Origin: Chitinophagaceae bacterium
Lineage (GTDB): Bacteria > Bacteroidota > Bacteroidia > Chitinophagales > Chitinophagaceae
Assembly: GCA_016708765.1 (NCBI GenBank)
Contig: JADJFD010000005.1
Location: 1-64,000 of the forward strand
Reading direction: 5' to 3'
DNA length: 64,000 bases
Shown here: positions 9,700 through 18,581 of the stretch, piece by piece
How positions within the stretch are numbered: position 1 is the stretch's first letter
Layout: the number at the start of each line of letters is the position of its first letter
Notes under the pieces: model-generated
What the model was told of the DNA's origin: nothing
Database searches by the model: none
The model's input: the letters and a program-made list of their open reading frames with translations, nothing else
Position numbers and translations under genes: made by a program

Positions 9700-10677
9700 T
9701 TAATTATTTTTAATAAATGCGAGATGTTCTTTCCGAAGCTCAGCTTCCGGCAATGACTTGAAATAGTCATACGTTATTTTTAACCCCTCAGTTCTTGAAA
9801 CGGATGGCGACCATTTCAATAAATTTTTTGCTCTGGTAATATCTGGTTGCCTTTGCTTGGGATCATCCGCAGGCAATGGCTTGAAAATGATTTTTTGCTT
9901 GGAACCCGTTAATTGAATAATTTCTTTTGCAAAATCCAGCAAACTGATTTCATCAGGATTGCCAATATTTACAGGCTGGCTATACTCTGATAACAGTAAT
10001 TTGTAAATGCCATCCACCAAATCTGCTACATAACAGAAACTGCGGGTCTGGCTGCCATCACCAAAAACAGTAAGGTCTTCACCCCGCAATGCTTGGCCAA
10101 TAAATGCTGGTAATGCTCTTCCATCATTCAATCGCATCCTCGGACCGTACGTATTAAAAATTCTAACAATCCTTGTTTCTACACCATGATATGTATGATA
10201 AGCCATCGTAATCGCTTCCTGAAATCGCTTAGCCTCATCATATACACCACGGGGACCAACTGGATTTACATTTCCCCAGTAATCCTCGTTTTGCGGATGC
10301 ACCAGCGGGTCACCATAAACTTCACTTGTACTGGCCACTAATATTCTTGCTTTTTTATTGAGTGCCAACCCCAAACAATTATGCGTTCCCAATGAACCCA
10401 CTTTCAATGTTTGAATTGGGATTTTTAAATAATCAATCGGACTGGCTGGTGATGCAAAATGAAGAATATAATCAAGATGACCGGGCACATGAATAAACTT
10501 ACTTACATCATGATGATAAAAACTGAATTCCTTTAAAGGAAAAAGATGTTCAATATTATTCAGGCTGCCGGTAATAAGATTATCCATTCCTATTACCTCA
10601 TGGCCTTCTTTAATGAAGCGATCGCAAAGATGGGAACCTAGAAATCCGGCGGCGCCGGTTATCAATACTCTTTTCAT
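9700..10677 (-). CDS. UDP-glucuronate decarboxylase (UDP-xylose synthase type)
   Basis: A 325-aa extended SDR that should decarboxylate UDP-glucuronate to UDP-xylose. Evidence is the NAD loop ITGAAGFLGSHLCDRF, the diagnostic HFASPASP(I)DY segment, the VASTSEVYGDP motif and YDEAKRFQEA carrying YxxxK. The RIFNTYGPRM block is followed by the FGDGSQTRSFCYV segment of the UXS family. It follows ugd directly in the operon, and Ugd makes its substrate UDP-glucuronate, so the pair forms a two-step UDP-xylose path (inference from context plus family). Confidence 0.92.
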   Translation of the reverse strand: MKRVLITGAAGFLGSHLCDRFIKEGHEVIGMDNLITGSLNNIEHLFPLKEFSFYHHDVSKFIHVPGHLDYILHFASPASPIDYLKIPIQTLKVGSLGTHNCLGLALNKKARILVASTSEVYGDPLVHPQNEDYWGNVNPVGPRGVYDEAKRFQEAITMAYHTYHGVETRIVRIFNTYGPRMRLNDGRALPAFIGQALRGEDLTVFGDGSQTRSFCYVADLVDGIYKLLLSEYSQPVNIGNPDEISLLDFAKEIIQLTGSKQKIIFKPLPADDPKQRQPDITRAKNLLKWSPSVSRTEGLKITYDYFKSLPEAELRKEHLAFIKNN

Positions 10678-10687
10678 GTGATGATAA

Positions 10688-12018
10688 TTATGCCATTACT
10701 TTTCCCCTGCCGATACTCTCATAATAGAATCCTTTATTCTTCATATGCTCTGTATCATACAAATTCCTACCGTCAAAAATTACTTTGGTTTTTAACTGCG
10801 AAGCAATCTTTTCAAAGTCAGGTGTACGAAATTCATTCCATTCTGTACAAATGATCAATGCATCTGCATCTTGTAAAGCACTATACTGATCGGGTGCAAA
10901 ATTGATCGAAAGCTTCGTTTCTTTTTTACATTAGGCATCGCTTCAGGATCAAAAGCAGTAACTGATGCACCACTTTCAACTAACCGGGCAATTATTTCAA
11001 GTGCCGGTGCTTCCCTTATATCATCTGTGTTAGGTTTAAAGGCAAGCCCCCACATAGCAAATTTTTTACCCTTCAGATTATCATTGTAATACTGGCTAAT
11101 CTTATTACTGAAAAATTCTTTTTGTAATACATTTACCTGCATCACTGCATTCAATATTTTAAAATCATATTCTGCCTCTTTAGAAGAAACAGACAATGCC
11201 TGCACATCTTTTGGAAAACAACTGCCCCCATAACCTAAGCCAGGATAAAGAAAATGTTTGCCAATTCTGAAATCAGTACCGATTCCGCGACGCACCATGT
11301 CAACATCAGCACCTAGTTTTTCAGAAAGCACTGCTATCTCATTCATAAAAGAGATCTTAACTGCCAAAAAACTGTTCGCTGCATATTTTGTAAGCTCGGC
11401 ACTTTTCTCATCCATAAAAATGATAGGATTGCCCTGCCGAACAAATGGTTCATACAATTGCTGCATTACTTGCCGGGCTTTTTCAGAACTGGTACCGATC
11501 ACCACTCTGTCGGGTTTCATAAAATCTTCTACCGCAGCACCCTCTCTTAAAAACTCGGGGTTACTTACTACATCAAAACTATCAGCAAGTTTATCTTTGC
11601 CAGATGCTAGTATTGCTAATTTTACTTTTTCAGCTGTGCCCACAGGCACCGTACTCTTATCTACAATTACTTTATAATCTCCCGGTTGTAGTAATCCACC
11701 CAAATCCTTCGCAACACCTAAGATATATTTCAGATCGGCACTGCCATTTTCACCCGTTGGAGTTGGCAGCGCTAAAAAAATAAGCGCTGCGTCTTTTATT
11801 CCATCAGCCAAAGAAGAAGTAAAATGAAGTCTTCCTTCTTTCAGGTTTCGTATAAATATTTTTTCAAGTCCTGGCTCATAAATAGTAATCTCACCAGACT
11901 GCAACTTATTTATCTTGTTCTTATCAATATCAATACAGGTTACCTGGTTGCCTGTTTCGGCAAAACAAGTACCACTTACTAATCCAACGTAACCCGTACC
12001 TACAACTGCAATTTTCAT
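10688..12018 (-). CDS. ugd: UDP-glucose 6-dehydrogenase (C-terminus frameshifted)
   Basis: This enzyme oxidises UDP-glucose to UDP-glucuronate with two NAD+. It starts MKIAVVGTGYVGLVSG. The FLALPTPTGENGSADL and VDKSTVPVGT blocks, the NPEFLREG block and the catalytic cysteine in GYGGSCFPKD near residue 262 are all visible. The frame breaks near residue 365: the run of six T at 10922-10927 (A on the coding strand) seems one base short. Adding one base continues through KLSINFAPDQY and ADALIICTEWNEF to a TAA at 10688-10690, giving 443 aa, the normal length. As read, the protein ends at 10855 with a foreign tail. It is followed by the UDP-glucuronate decarboxylase gene. Confidence 0.92.
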
Positions 12019-12056
12019 GAATAGATAGTTGTCAAATTATAAAAATCCATAGCTGG

Positions 12057-13016
12057 CTAACTAATTTTGTTATGCGAAAGATACCAGCGTAATGTTTCCG
12101 TCAATCCTTCTTTTACAGTTTTCTTTACGTTGTAACCCAACAACCGTTTTGCCTTTGAAATATCAGCCATGCTGTGTTTAACATCGCCGGCTCTTTCCAA
12201 ACCATGTATTGCTGTCGTTGAAGAACCAGCCTCTTCTTTCAAAACTTCAAAAAGTTCATTAAGGGTGGTATGTTCACCACAGGCAATATTATATACCTGA
12301 TTTAAGGCTTCTTTATTTTGAGTAAATAAGGAAAGTATATTAGCCCCTACAGCATTTTCTACATACGTAAAGTCCCTGCTATGCATGCCATCTCCATTAA
12401 TAACAGGCTGCTCATTTTTTATTATTGCTTCTGCAAACAAAGGTATTACCGCAGCATAAGGCCCTTCGGGATTCTGTTTGGGGCCGAAAATATTAAAGTA
12501 ACGGAGACCAATCAGCTCAAGACCAAAAAGATCTGCATATACTTTTGCATATAATTCATTTACATATTTGGTAACTGCATAGGGAGAAAGAGGTTGCCCA
12601 ATTATATCTTCCACTTTTGGTAAACCTGGATGATCTCCGTACGTAGATGAGCTGGCAGCATAAACAATCCGTTTAATGTTTTTTTCTTTAGCCGCTGTAT
12701 ATATATTTAATGTTCCCGTAATATTTACCTCATTTGTTGTTAACGGGTCATTTATAGATCGGGGAACAGAACCCAAAGCTGCCTGATGTGTAATTTTATC
12801 AATACCGGTACATGCAGCAAGGCATGCCTGATAATCTCTTATATCAGCTTGAATAAATTCAAACTTTGGGTGGTTGCTAAATTCATCAATATTTTTTAAG
12901 CTGCCCGTTGCCAAATTATCCATTACCCGAACGAATGAGACATCAGGATAATGGAGCAACGCTTCAACAATATGTGAGCCAATAAATCCTGCACCACCTG
13001 TAACCAGAATTCGCAT
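12057..13016 (-). CDS. NAD-dependent UDP-hexose 4-epimerase (WbpP/Gne-like SDR)
   Basis: A 319-aa extended SDR starting MRILVTGGAGFIGSH. The ATG at 13014-13016 is preferred over a TTG one codon upstream. Motifs are the HQAALGSVPRSI segment, YAASSSTYGDHP with the catalytic Ser/Thr, and SPYAVTKYVNE with YxxxK near residue 148. RYFNIFGPKQNPEGPYAAVIP and the GDGMHSRDFTYV block complete the pattern. These match UDP-GlcNAc(A)/UDP-Glc 4-epimerases of the WbpP type. It directly follows wzc in the operon. Exact substrate (Glc versus GlcNAc or its uronate) is uncertain. Confidence 0.87.
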   Translation of the reverse strand: MRILVTGGAGFIGSHIVEALLHYPDVSFVRVMDNLATGSLKNIDEFSNHPKFEFIQADIRDYQACLAACTGIDKITHQAALGSVPRSINDPLTTNEVNITGTLNIYTAAKEKNIKRIVYAASSSTYGDHPGLPKVEDIIGQPLSPYAVTKYVNELYAKVYADLFGLELIGLRYFNIFGPKQNPEGPYAAVIPLFAEAIIKNEQPVINGDGMHSRDFTYVENAVGANILSLFTQNKEALNQVYNIACGEHTTLNELFEVLKEEAGSSTTAIHGLERAGDVKHSMADISKAKRLLGYNVKKTVKEGLTETLRWYLSHNKIS

Positions 13017-13027
13017 CAAGAATTAAA

Positions 13028-15430
13028 TTATTTTTTTCTAAACCAGTTAACAGGATTGAGGTAGCCAAGCACCTTTTCAAAAAAAGTTGGAGGAGGAGTT
13101 TCTTCTTCATAGTAGCTACCATAGCCATAACCATAACCATAACCATAACGACCATAGCCATAATAACCATAGCCTGTTTTCAGTTTAACATCATTAATTA
13201 CAACTGCTACCTTAGGTAATTTCTTTTGAGTATAAAACTCGTCAATTAATGTAATCTGTTTTTTAAAAGTGTGCCCTTGACGTACCATATAGAGTGTGCT
13301 GTCGCAAAATTTACTCAGCGTTTGTGCATCACTTACCATTCCCACAGGTGCTGTATCTACGATTACCACATCAAATTCCTTTTTTAACCAGGCAAACAAT
13401 TCATCTACTTTTTCACTTAAGAGCAATTCGGAAGGGTTAGGAGGAATTGGTCCACAGCCTAATACATATAGATTTTCTGTTTCCGGTACTTTTTGAATTA
13501 AGCTTCCCAGATCATCATTTTTTCCAATCAAGAAATTGGTAAGGCCTGGGCCTTTTTCCATCCTTAATCCTGAAAGAACCTTTGGTTTACGTATATCAAA
13601 CTCCAGTATAACCGTTTTCTTATCAGCCAGTGCCAGTACTGCTCCCACATTCGTACTTAAGAAGGATTTTCCCTCTCCACTAAATGAAGAGGTGATCAAT
13701 AAGGTAAACCTTTCCTCTTTACCAATAACATACTGCAGATTTGACCGGATAATTCGAAATTGCTCGGCCACCATACTGCGGGTTGTCTTGTTAACGATCA
13801 TCACTTTTTCAGAATAAGAATGACCGATTTCCCCTAAAATAGGAGCATCCGTTATTTTTTCTACATCAAATCGGGTGGTAACTTTATCATTTAATAATTC
13901 AGCACCAAATATAAAAACAGCGGGGACTACTAAACCTAATAACAAAGCCATAATCTGAATAGACCTTCTGTTTGGTTTTATAGGAACCGAAGCAACATAT
14001 GCTTTTTCAACAATCTGAGAGTTTTCAATAGTTGATGCCCTTGAAATAGCAGTTTTTTCTTTTTCTTCTTGCAATACATTGTACAATACCTGCTTATTAT
14101 CTACCTCTCTTTTCAATTCGTTGTAGCGTTTAGCTTTATAAGGTATAATCTGTAGCTGTCCCTGCGCAGCTCCACTGTTCTTCCTTAATGCTTCAATGGT
14201 TTTGGTGTAAGACCGTTTAATATTGGAAAGATTTTCCAATAGACTTTCTCTTAGTTTTTCAATCTGGCCATTTGTTTCTTTTACAGCAGGATTATTAAGT
14301 GGAACATTCCCATCCAGTAATTCCTGACGCTTTATCTGCAATGCATTATAACCACCTACCAGTTCATTCAGTGTTGCATCGTTCAACCCTAAAGAAGAAG
14401 GAACTACTACAGCACCATACACATTCTTTTTATCCTTCAGATAACTTTCAATAAAGTCTGCCGTATTCATTTTAAGCAGCTCTTCATTGATACTTTTATC
14501 CGCAGCACTGATATTTTCAAAATATCCGCTTGTCTGTCCTTCTATATCAATCAGCTTGTTTTGCTCTATATAACTAAGAAGGTTATTCTGGGCAATCTCT
14601 AATTCTATTCCCAAAGTATCCATCCGGTCAGTAATAAAGTTGATCATCTGGTCAGAAGTCTTATTCTTCAGCTCTTTGGAATAATCTCCATATTCATCCA
14701 TCAATTGATTAACGACATCAGCACACTGATTGGGATTAGTGCCCTCCATACTGATTTTCAATATGCCTGCAGAAGCTGTGGCTTTAGGAGCTACCATAAT
14801 TGCTGAAGCAAATCTTCCGGCTGCGGCACTAGTAGGAGTATATTCAACCACATAATCTTTAGATATACCAGATAAAGGGTTTCTTATCAGTCTGAATGTC
14901 CCGTATTGATTTTTAAATCGCTTGCCAAAAGGAACTGATACATTGTCATTATTTACCTTAAATTCTTTCTCATTGTTAAACTTTATTTTCAGGGTAAAAG
15001 GTTTTAATGAATCAGTCAGCTCTTCATGTTGTATTATAAAAGGTCCTGTTTTATAAATATTGATTGTTTTAATATTTCCTTTTACATAATAGTTATACTG
15101 CAGATTTTGCTTTTGTACAACCCTTGTCATTAACCCTCTCGACTTCAGCACTTCCATCTCACTTTGAATATTAACACCTTTACCACCTCCGAAAATATCA
15201 TCAAACTTATTGGATTTGCTTTGTTGCTGATCAGATTTAATAATCATCGTACTCCCGGTACTATAGATAGGTGTTGTGTACCGTAAGTACGCATACGCTC
15301 CAAACAACGCTAATGCGACGGATAAAATAAATACCGGAAGAAACCGGACATATTTATAAAATACATCCCGGATGGTCAGGTTCAAGAGTTCACTTCTGGC
15401 TTCATTCTTATTATTCAATGATTCTTCCAT
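13028..15430 (-). CDS. wzc: Wzc-like polysaccharide co-polymerase with cytoplasmic BY-kinase domain
   Basis: This 800-aa inner-membrane protein controls chain length and export of capsular polysaccharide. An N-terminal Wzz domain has a membrane helix at ~33-52. A large periplasmic coiled-coil region follows, and a second helix lies near residue 495. The C-terminal bacterial tyrosine kinase has Walker A SSFSGEGKS (~583-590), Walker A' VILEFDIRK (~606) and Walker B VVIVDTAPV (~690). The tail at ~752-777 is an alternating Gly-Tyr run, the expected autophosphorylation cluster. The N-terminal GNVR-type region and large size match Bacteroidota Wzc. It follows wza by 34 bp. Confidence 0.95.
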   Translation of the reverse strand: MEESLNNKNEARSELLNLTIRDVFYKYVRFLPVFILSVALALFGAYAYLRYTTPIYSTGSTMIIKSDQQQSKSNKFDDIFGGGKGVNIQSEMEVLKSRGLMTRVVQKQNLQYNYYVKGNIKTINIYKTGPFIIQHEELTDSLKPFTLKIKFNNEKEFKVNNDNVSVPFGKRFKNQYGTFRLIRNPLSGISKDYVVEYTPTSAAAGRFASAIMVAPKATASAGILKISMEGTNPNQCADVVNQLMDEYGDYSKELKNKTSDQMINFITDRMDTLGIELEIAQNNLLSYIEQNKLIDIEGQTSGYFENISAADKSINEELLKMNTADFIESYLKDKKNVYGAVVVPSSLGLNDATLNELVGGYNALQIKRQELLDGNVPLNNPAVKETNGQIEKLRESLLENLSNIKRSYTKTIEALRKNSGAAQGQLQIIPYKAKRYNELKREVDNKQVLYNVLQEEKEKTAISRASTIENSQIVEKAYVASVPIKPNRRSIQIMALLLGLVVPAVFIFGAELLNDKVTTRFDVEKITDAPILGEIGHSYSEKVMIVNKTTRSMVAEQFRIIRSNLQYVIGKEERFTLLITSSFSGEGKSFLSTNVGAVLALADKKTVILEFDIRKPKVLSGLRMEKGPGLTNFLIGKNDDLGSLIQKVPETENLYVLGCGPIPPNPSELLLSEKVDELFAWLKKEFDVVIVDTAPVGMVSDAQTLSKFCDSTLYMVRQGHTFKKQITLIDEFYTQKKLPKVAVVINDVKLKTGYGYYGYGRYGYGYGYGYGSYYEEETPPPTFFEKVLGYLNPVNWFRKK
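13119..13174. repeat. Degenerate CCATAA hexamer repeat encoding the Gly-Tyr tail of Wzc
   Basis: About nine imperfect copies of CCATAA/CCATAG follow one another and encode (Gly-Tyr)n on the minus strand. The array lies inside the wzc reading frame. Because the unit is 6 bp, slippage changes the number of tyrosines without breaking the frame. Confidence 0.8.
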
Positions 15431-15464
15431 GAAAATATTTACGGTTGCTGTTTAGAAGGAACAG

Positions 15465-16244
15465 TTAGTTTTTGATAAATATATTGGCCAAAGTGGCGGC
15501 TACCGTTACAATGGTAAAGGCAAAAGTGATGCGTTGCGTAATTTTAGCTTGCTCAGCATCCTTTAATTTCTGCTTTGTTTCATCTACAATCAAAACATCA
15601 TTTTGTACAAGATAATAATAAGGGGAATCAAAAATATCTTTAGAAGATAAATCAATTACACCTGTTTCTCTTTTGCCATTTATTTCCCGAAGTATCCTCA
15701 CATTATCTTTCTTACCAAAATCGGTAATACCCCCGGCTAAACCAATTGCTTCTATAACGGTTAGTTTTTCTCCCGGCACAGTTAATATTCCTTGTGCACC
15801 AACCTGCCCTAGCACCGTTACTTTAAAATTCAGAAAACGTACAATCACGGTAGGGTTTGATAATAATTCAACAGGTTCTGTCAATCTTCTTTTTACTTCT
15901 GCAGCCAGCTCTTGTTTCGTCAATCCTTCCGCATGTATAACACCTAAACGGTGATGTTCAATATTTCCGTTCAGATCAACATAATAACCTGAAGTACCAG
16001 TTTGTCCTGCACCACCTGTTGGTTGATTATAAATTACATCAGATAATTCCGGCTTGGTACTTAAGCTGAATATTTGTACCGATAACTGATCATTCTTCTG
16101 AATTCTTAATTCCGGAATTTTCACATCACCCTTACTCGTAGAATCATTAACCTTATCAAGATAATTAGGTAATTGCTGAACCGGTTTGCAGGAAATAAAA
16201 TAAAGGGAAAATGCCAACAAAAATAAAATCCTTGTGAATTTCAT
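15465..16244 (-). CDS. wza: Wza-like polysaccharide export lipoprotein
   Basis: A 259-aa outer-membrane export protein. The N-terminus MKFTRILFLLAFSLYFISC is a lipoprotein signal with the lipobox Cys at residue 19. It is followed by a polysaccharide biosynthesis/export (PES) domain that includes IQKNDQLSVQIFS and the NPTVIVRFLNFKVTVLGQV SLBB-like part. A C-terminal hydrophobic segment ends VTVAATLANIFIKN. Wza forms the channel that passes capsule through the outer membrane, working with the Wzc encoded 34 bp downstream. Bacteroidota Wza proteins are of this short form. Confidence 0.93.
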   Translation of the reverse strand: MKFTRILFLLAFSLYFISCKPVQQLPNYLDKVNDSTSKGDVKIPELRIQKNDQLSVQIFSLSTKPELSDVIYNQPTGGAGQTGTSGYYVDLNGNIEHHRLGVIHAEGLTKQELAAEVKRRLTEPVELLSNPTVIVRFLNFKVTVLGQVGAQGILTVPGEKLTVIEAIGLAGGITDFGKKDNVRILREINGKRETGVIDLSSKDIFDSPYYYLVQNDVLIVDETKQKLKDAEQAKITQRITFAFTIVTVAATLANIFIKN

Positions 16245-16296
16245 TGAGACGACTTTAATGGATAAGACAGCTGTGATGTAAATATTGAATTTTGTT

Positions 16297-16812
16297 TTAC
16301 TTAGGCTGTGCCGAAGTTAATTTAGTTCTGTCAATTGTGGCTACTAAAATATAGCCGAGGCTGTCAATTGCAACCTTTGCAGTCTTATGCTGCAACTCCA
16401 CTACACTTCCTTCATGATCCATCAGGGTGCCATTTGTAACCCTCACCCGTTGGTGCACTTTCAGTTTCATTGGTCTTGCTTCCACATTTTCATACTCATC
16501 TAAAAAGCGTCGGATTGCAGTAATTTCCTTTTCCTTTACCACAGCCGGCTTGCCATCCCAATATACAAAGTTGATAGCTCCTGTTGTCATTCTTACATTG
16601 CTACGGTCTTCATCGCTTACTTTAACAAAAACGTATGACTTAAATAGGGGTTCTTCTACGACCTTATACCTGTCACTCCATTTTCTTCTTACTTTATTCA
16701 ATGGACAATAGCTTTCCAATCCCTTCTCCGTTAAGAGTTGATTCACCTTTTTTTCCCACCTTGGACGGGTGTAAATGGCTAACCATTTTTTTATTGGAGT
16801 CGAATTCTTCAT
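16297..16812 (-). CDS. UpxY-type transcription antiterminator (NusG family)
   Basis: A 171-aa NusG paralogue with the NGN domain start IKKWLAIYTRPRWEKKVNQLL and YCPLNKVRRKWSDR. The FKSYVFVKV block follows, and the C-terminal KOW-like segment has VTNGTLMDHEGSVVEL. UpxY proteins are the first genes of Bacteroidota capsule operons and prevent premature termination in the operon leader (family knowledge). Here it is likewise the first gene, with wza next. A promoter-like TATATTTG box and leader inverted repeats lie upstream (see separate entries). Confidence 0.92.
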   Translation of the reverse strand: MKNSTPIKKWLAIYTRPRWEKKVNQLLTEKGLESYCPLNKVRRKWSDRYKVVEEPLFKSYVFVKVSDEDRSNVRMTTGAINFVYWDGKPAVVKEKEITAIRRFLDEYENVEARPMKLKVHQRVRVTNGTLMDHEGSVVELQHKTAKVAIDSLGYILVATIDRTKLTSAQPK

Positions 16813-16829
16813 TGCATAGCTTCGCCACC

Positions 16830-16860
16830 TCAGTCACATTGTGGTTTTTAAAATGACTGA
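16830..16860. promoter_or_regulatory. Inverted repeat in the upxY leader
   Basis: TCAGTCA (16830-16836) and TGACTGA (16854-16860) are perfect inverted repeats separated by 17 bases, within the predicted 5' leader of upxY. They could form a leader hairpin for NusG-type regulation. The function is inferred from position only. Confidence 0.4.
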
Positions 16861-16912
16861 TAAAATGAAAAAAATAGCAGCTTTTCTACATTTTATATCT
16901 GCTGTTTGGATG

Positions 16913-16942
16913 CAAATATAAAGGGAAGAATGGGAGTGGCAA
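16913..16942 (-). promoter_or_regulatory. Bacteroidota-type promoter for the polysaccharide operon
   Basis: On the minus strand TTG (16940-16942) is followed after 19 bases by TATATTTG (16913-16920). This matches the -33 TTG / -7 TAnnTTTG promoter of this phylum with normal spacing. Transcription would start about 95 bases before the upxY start codon, leaving a leader. Confidence 0.65.
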
Positions 16943-16984
16943 GAGAATAAAAAGGACGGATTATGAAGGATTTATTCCCATCAG

Positions 16985-17009
16985 TTGATAACTATTTATC
17001 AATAGTTAT
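16985..17009. promoter_or_regulatory. Two overlapping perfect palindromes upstream of the capsule promoter
   Basis: TTGATAA-CTAT-TTATCAA (16985-17002) overlaps ATAACTATT-TATC-AATAGTTAT (16988-17009). The two stems exclude each other. They lie about 45 bp upstream of the TTG box of the operon promoter, so an operator role is possible. An AT-rich hairpin with no function is also possible. Confidence 0.4.
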
Positions 17010-17191
17010 TTTATAAGTTATTAAAATTTACAAAAGGCAAGTGCTTCATAACAGAAAGAAGGTCCTTGCCTAAGCCATAGATAGTCCAGACAAGAGCCAT
17101 ACCTAATCCTTCGATCTGCTACTAAATCGCTTTTCCATAAAAATTTTACTGACAATACATTAGTTTTATAGAGGATTTTCATAGCAAATAA

Positions 17192-17219
17192 TTGATTTAA
17201 ACACAGATATATATCTTTC
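17192..17219 (+). promoter_or_regulatory. Weak candidate promoter for the HGSNAT-like gene
   Basis: TTG (17192-17194), a 17-base spacer and TATCTTTC (17212-17219) give seven of eight matches to the TAnnTTTG box, about 30 bases before the TTG start codon. Confidence 0.3.
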
Positions 17220-17248
17220 GCATACCTTCAACATCAAAATAACTCCCG

Positions 17249-18496
17249 TTGAACCAACGCTTTTATTCGCTGGATGTATTTCGCGGCGCCACAGTTTGCC
17301 TCATGATTTTGGTTAATAACCCCGGTTCTTGGGGGCATATTTACAACCCGTTAGAACATGCACCCTGGCATGGCCTCACCCCAACCGATCTGGTGTTCCC
17401 TTTCTTCTTATTTGCCGTTGGCAATGCCATGTCATTTGTAATGCCCCGACTAGAGGCGGCAGGTGACAAGATTTTCTGGAAAAAAGTACTAAAAAGAACA
17501 GCCTTGATATTTCTAATTGGCTTGTTTCTTAACTGGTGGCCTTTTGTAACAGAAGTAAACCGCCTTATCGAAGGCACAAATGATTTGCACAAAGTCACCA
17601 TCTTCAAAGGCTTTACCTGGCTCGATTATTCCAAAGACAAAGCTGGAAATATAGTTGAAACAATAAAGGGCATCCGCATATTCGGTGTGCTGCAACGTAT
17701 AGCACTCTGCTATTTCTTTGCCTCAGTAATCATCTATTACCTCAAACCTAGAAAAGCATTTCTAGCTGGCCTTATCATCTTATTAGTGTATTGGGTACTT
17801 TGTTATGTTGGCAACACTGCAGACCCATACAGTTTGAAAGGCTGGTTCGGTACAGATATAGACAAAGCAATTTTGGGAGAAGTACATATGTATAAAGGAG
17901 AAGGCATGCCATTCGATCCCGAAGGTTTGATGAGCACATTCGCTGCTATTGTACAAGTGATATTTGGTTTTATGGTGGGTATATATATACAGAATAAAAG
18001 CAAAGAACCTGTACATGATACTGGCAAGATGGAAACAACCGAAAATGGAATGTACCAGATGCTTACAGGTTTATTTGTAATTGGAGTTGCATTATTTGTA
18101 ACAGGTTACTGCTGGAATATGGTTTTCCCAATTAATAAAAAGATATGGACCAGCTCTTATACGATTTATACAACCGGCCTCGCCATTCTTACTATTGCTA
18201 CTATGATTTACATGATAGAGATAAAGAAAATTCGGGGCGGCCTGGCTCGTTTCTTTGATGTGTTTGGGAAAAATGCATTGTTTGTTTTTGCATTAAGTGC
18301 TTTTCTACCAAGAGGTCTAGCACTCATTAAGTTAGGAGATGGTGTAAATCCTTGGAACTGGATGTATAAAAAAGTACTCGTACACACTCCTGGTGTTAAA
18401 GAAAATGGATCATTACTCTATGCACTCTTTATTATCACATTCATGTGGGCCATTTGTTATTGGATGGATAAGAAGAAAGTTTATATTAAAGTGTAA
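17249..18496 (+). CDS. Heparan-alpha-glucosaminide N-acetyltransferase-like membrane protein (DUF5009/YeiB-type)
   Basis: A 415-aa multi-pass membrane protein starting NQRFYSLDVFRGATVCLMILVNNPG. This DVFRG...NNPGSW N-terminus, the HAPWHGLTPTDLVFPFFLF block and the RIFGVLQRIALCYF motif are diagnostic of bacterial HGSNAT homologues. Those are thought to transfer acetyl groups across the membrane to amino sugars, for instance in GlcNAc/muropeptide handling. The start is a TTG at 17249, because an in-frame stop lies two codons before it and no ATG is available near. It is transcribed away from the capsule operon. The substrate is unknown. Confidence 0.85.
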   Translation: MNQRFYSLDVFRGATVCLMILVNNPGSWGHIYNPLEHAPWHGLTPTDLVFPFFLFAVGNAMSFVMPRLEAAGDKIFWKKVLKRTALIFLIGLFLNWWPFVTEVNRLIEGTNDLHKVTIFKGFTWLDYSKDKAGNIVETIKGIRIFGVLQRIALCYFFASVIIYYLKPRKAFLAGLIILLVYWVLCYVGNTADPYSLKGWFGTDIDKAILGEVHMYKGEGMPFDPEGLMSTFAAIVQVIFGFMVGIYIQNKSKEPVHDTGKMETTENGMYQMLTGLFVIGVALFVTGYCWNMVFPINKKIWTSSYTIYTTGLAILTIATMIYMIEIKKIRGGLARFFDVFGKNALFVFALSAFLPRGLALIKLGDGVNPWNWMYKKVLVHTPGVKENGSLLYALFIITFMWAICYWMDKKKVYIKV

Positions 18497-18581
18497 AGCT
18501 TTATGCATTAACAATGTTTTAGTAAATGATGAATATTGACTTTATGTATACGCATATAAAACTGCATCTAGTAGCTGTAAA

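Larger units (their letters stand above)
16813..17248. other. Divergent intergenic region between upxY and the HGSNAT-like gene
   Basis: This 436-base stretch has no convincing gene. It holds the minus-strand promoter and leader of the polysaccharide operon, the palindromes at 16985-17009, a loose inverted pair GGCAAG/CTTGCC around 17036-17074, and a weak plus-strand promoter near 17192-17219. I saw no tRNA or other RNA fold. Confidence 0.6.

Noticed and set aside
12964..13170. Small minus-strand frame rich in Met/Val near the wzc 3' end
   Set aside because: It is an alternative frame of the CCATAA repeat inside wzc.
13119..13174. CRISPR-like short tandem array
   Set aside because: It has no spacers, a 6-bp unit, and lies inside a coding frame.
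17033..17075. Possible RNA hairpin (GGCAAG...CTTGCC) in the upxY/HGSNAT spacer
   Set aside because: The stem is short and the loop long, with no tRNA or riboswitch pattern.
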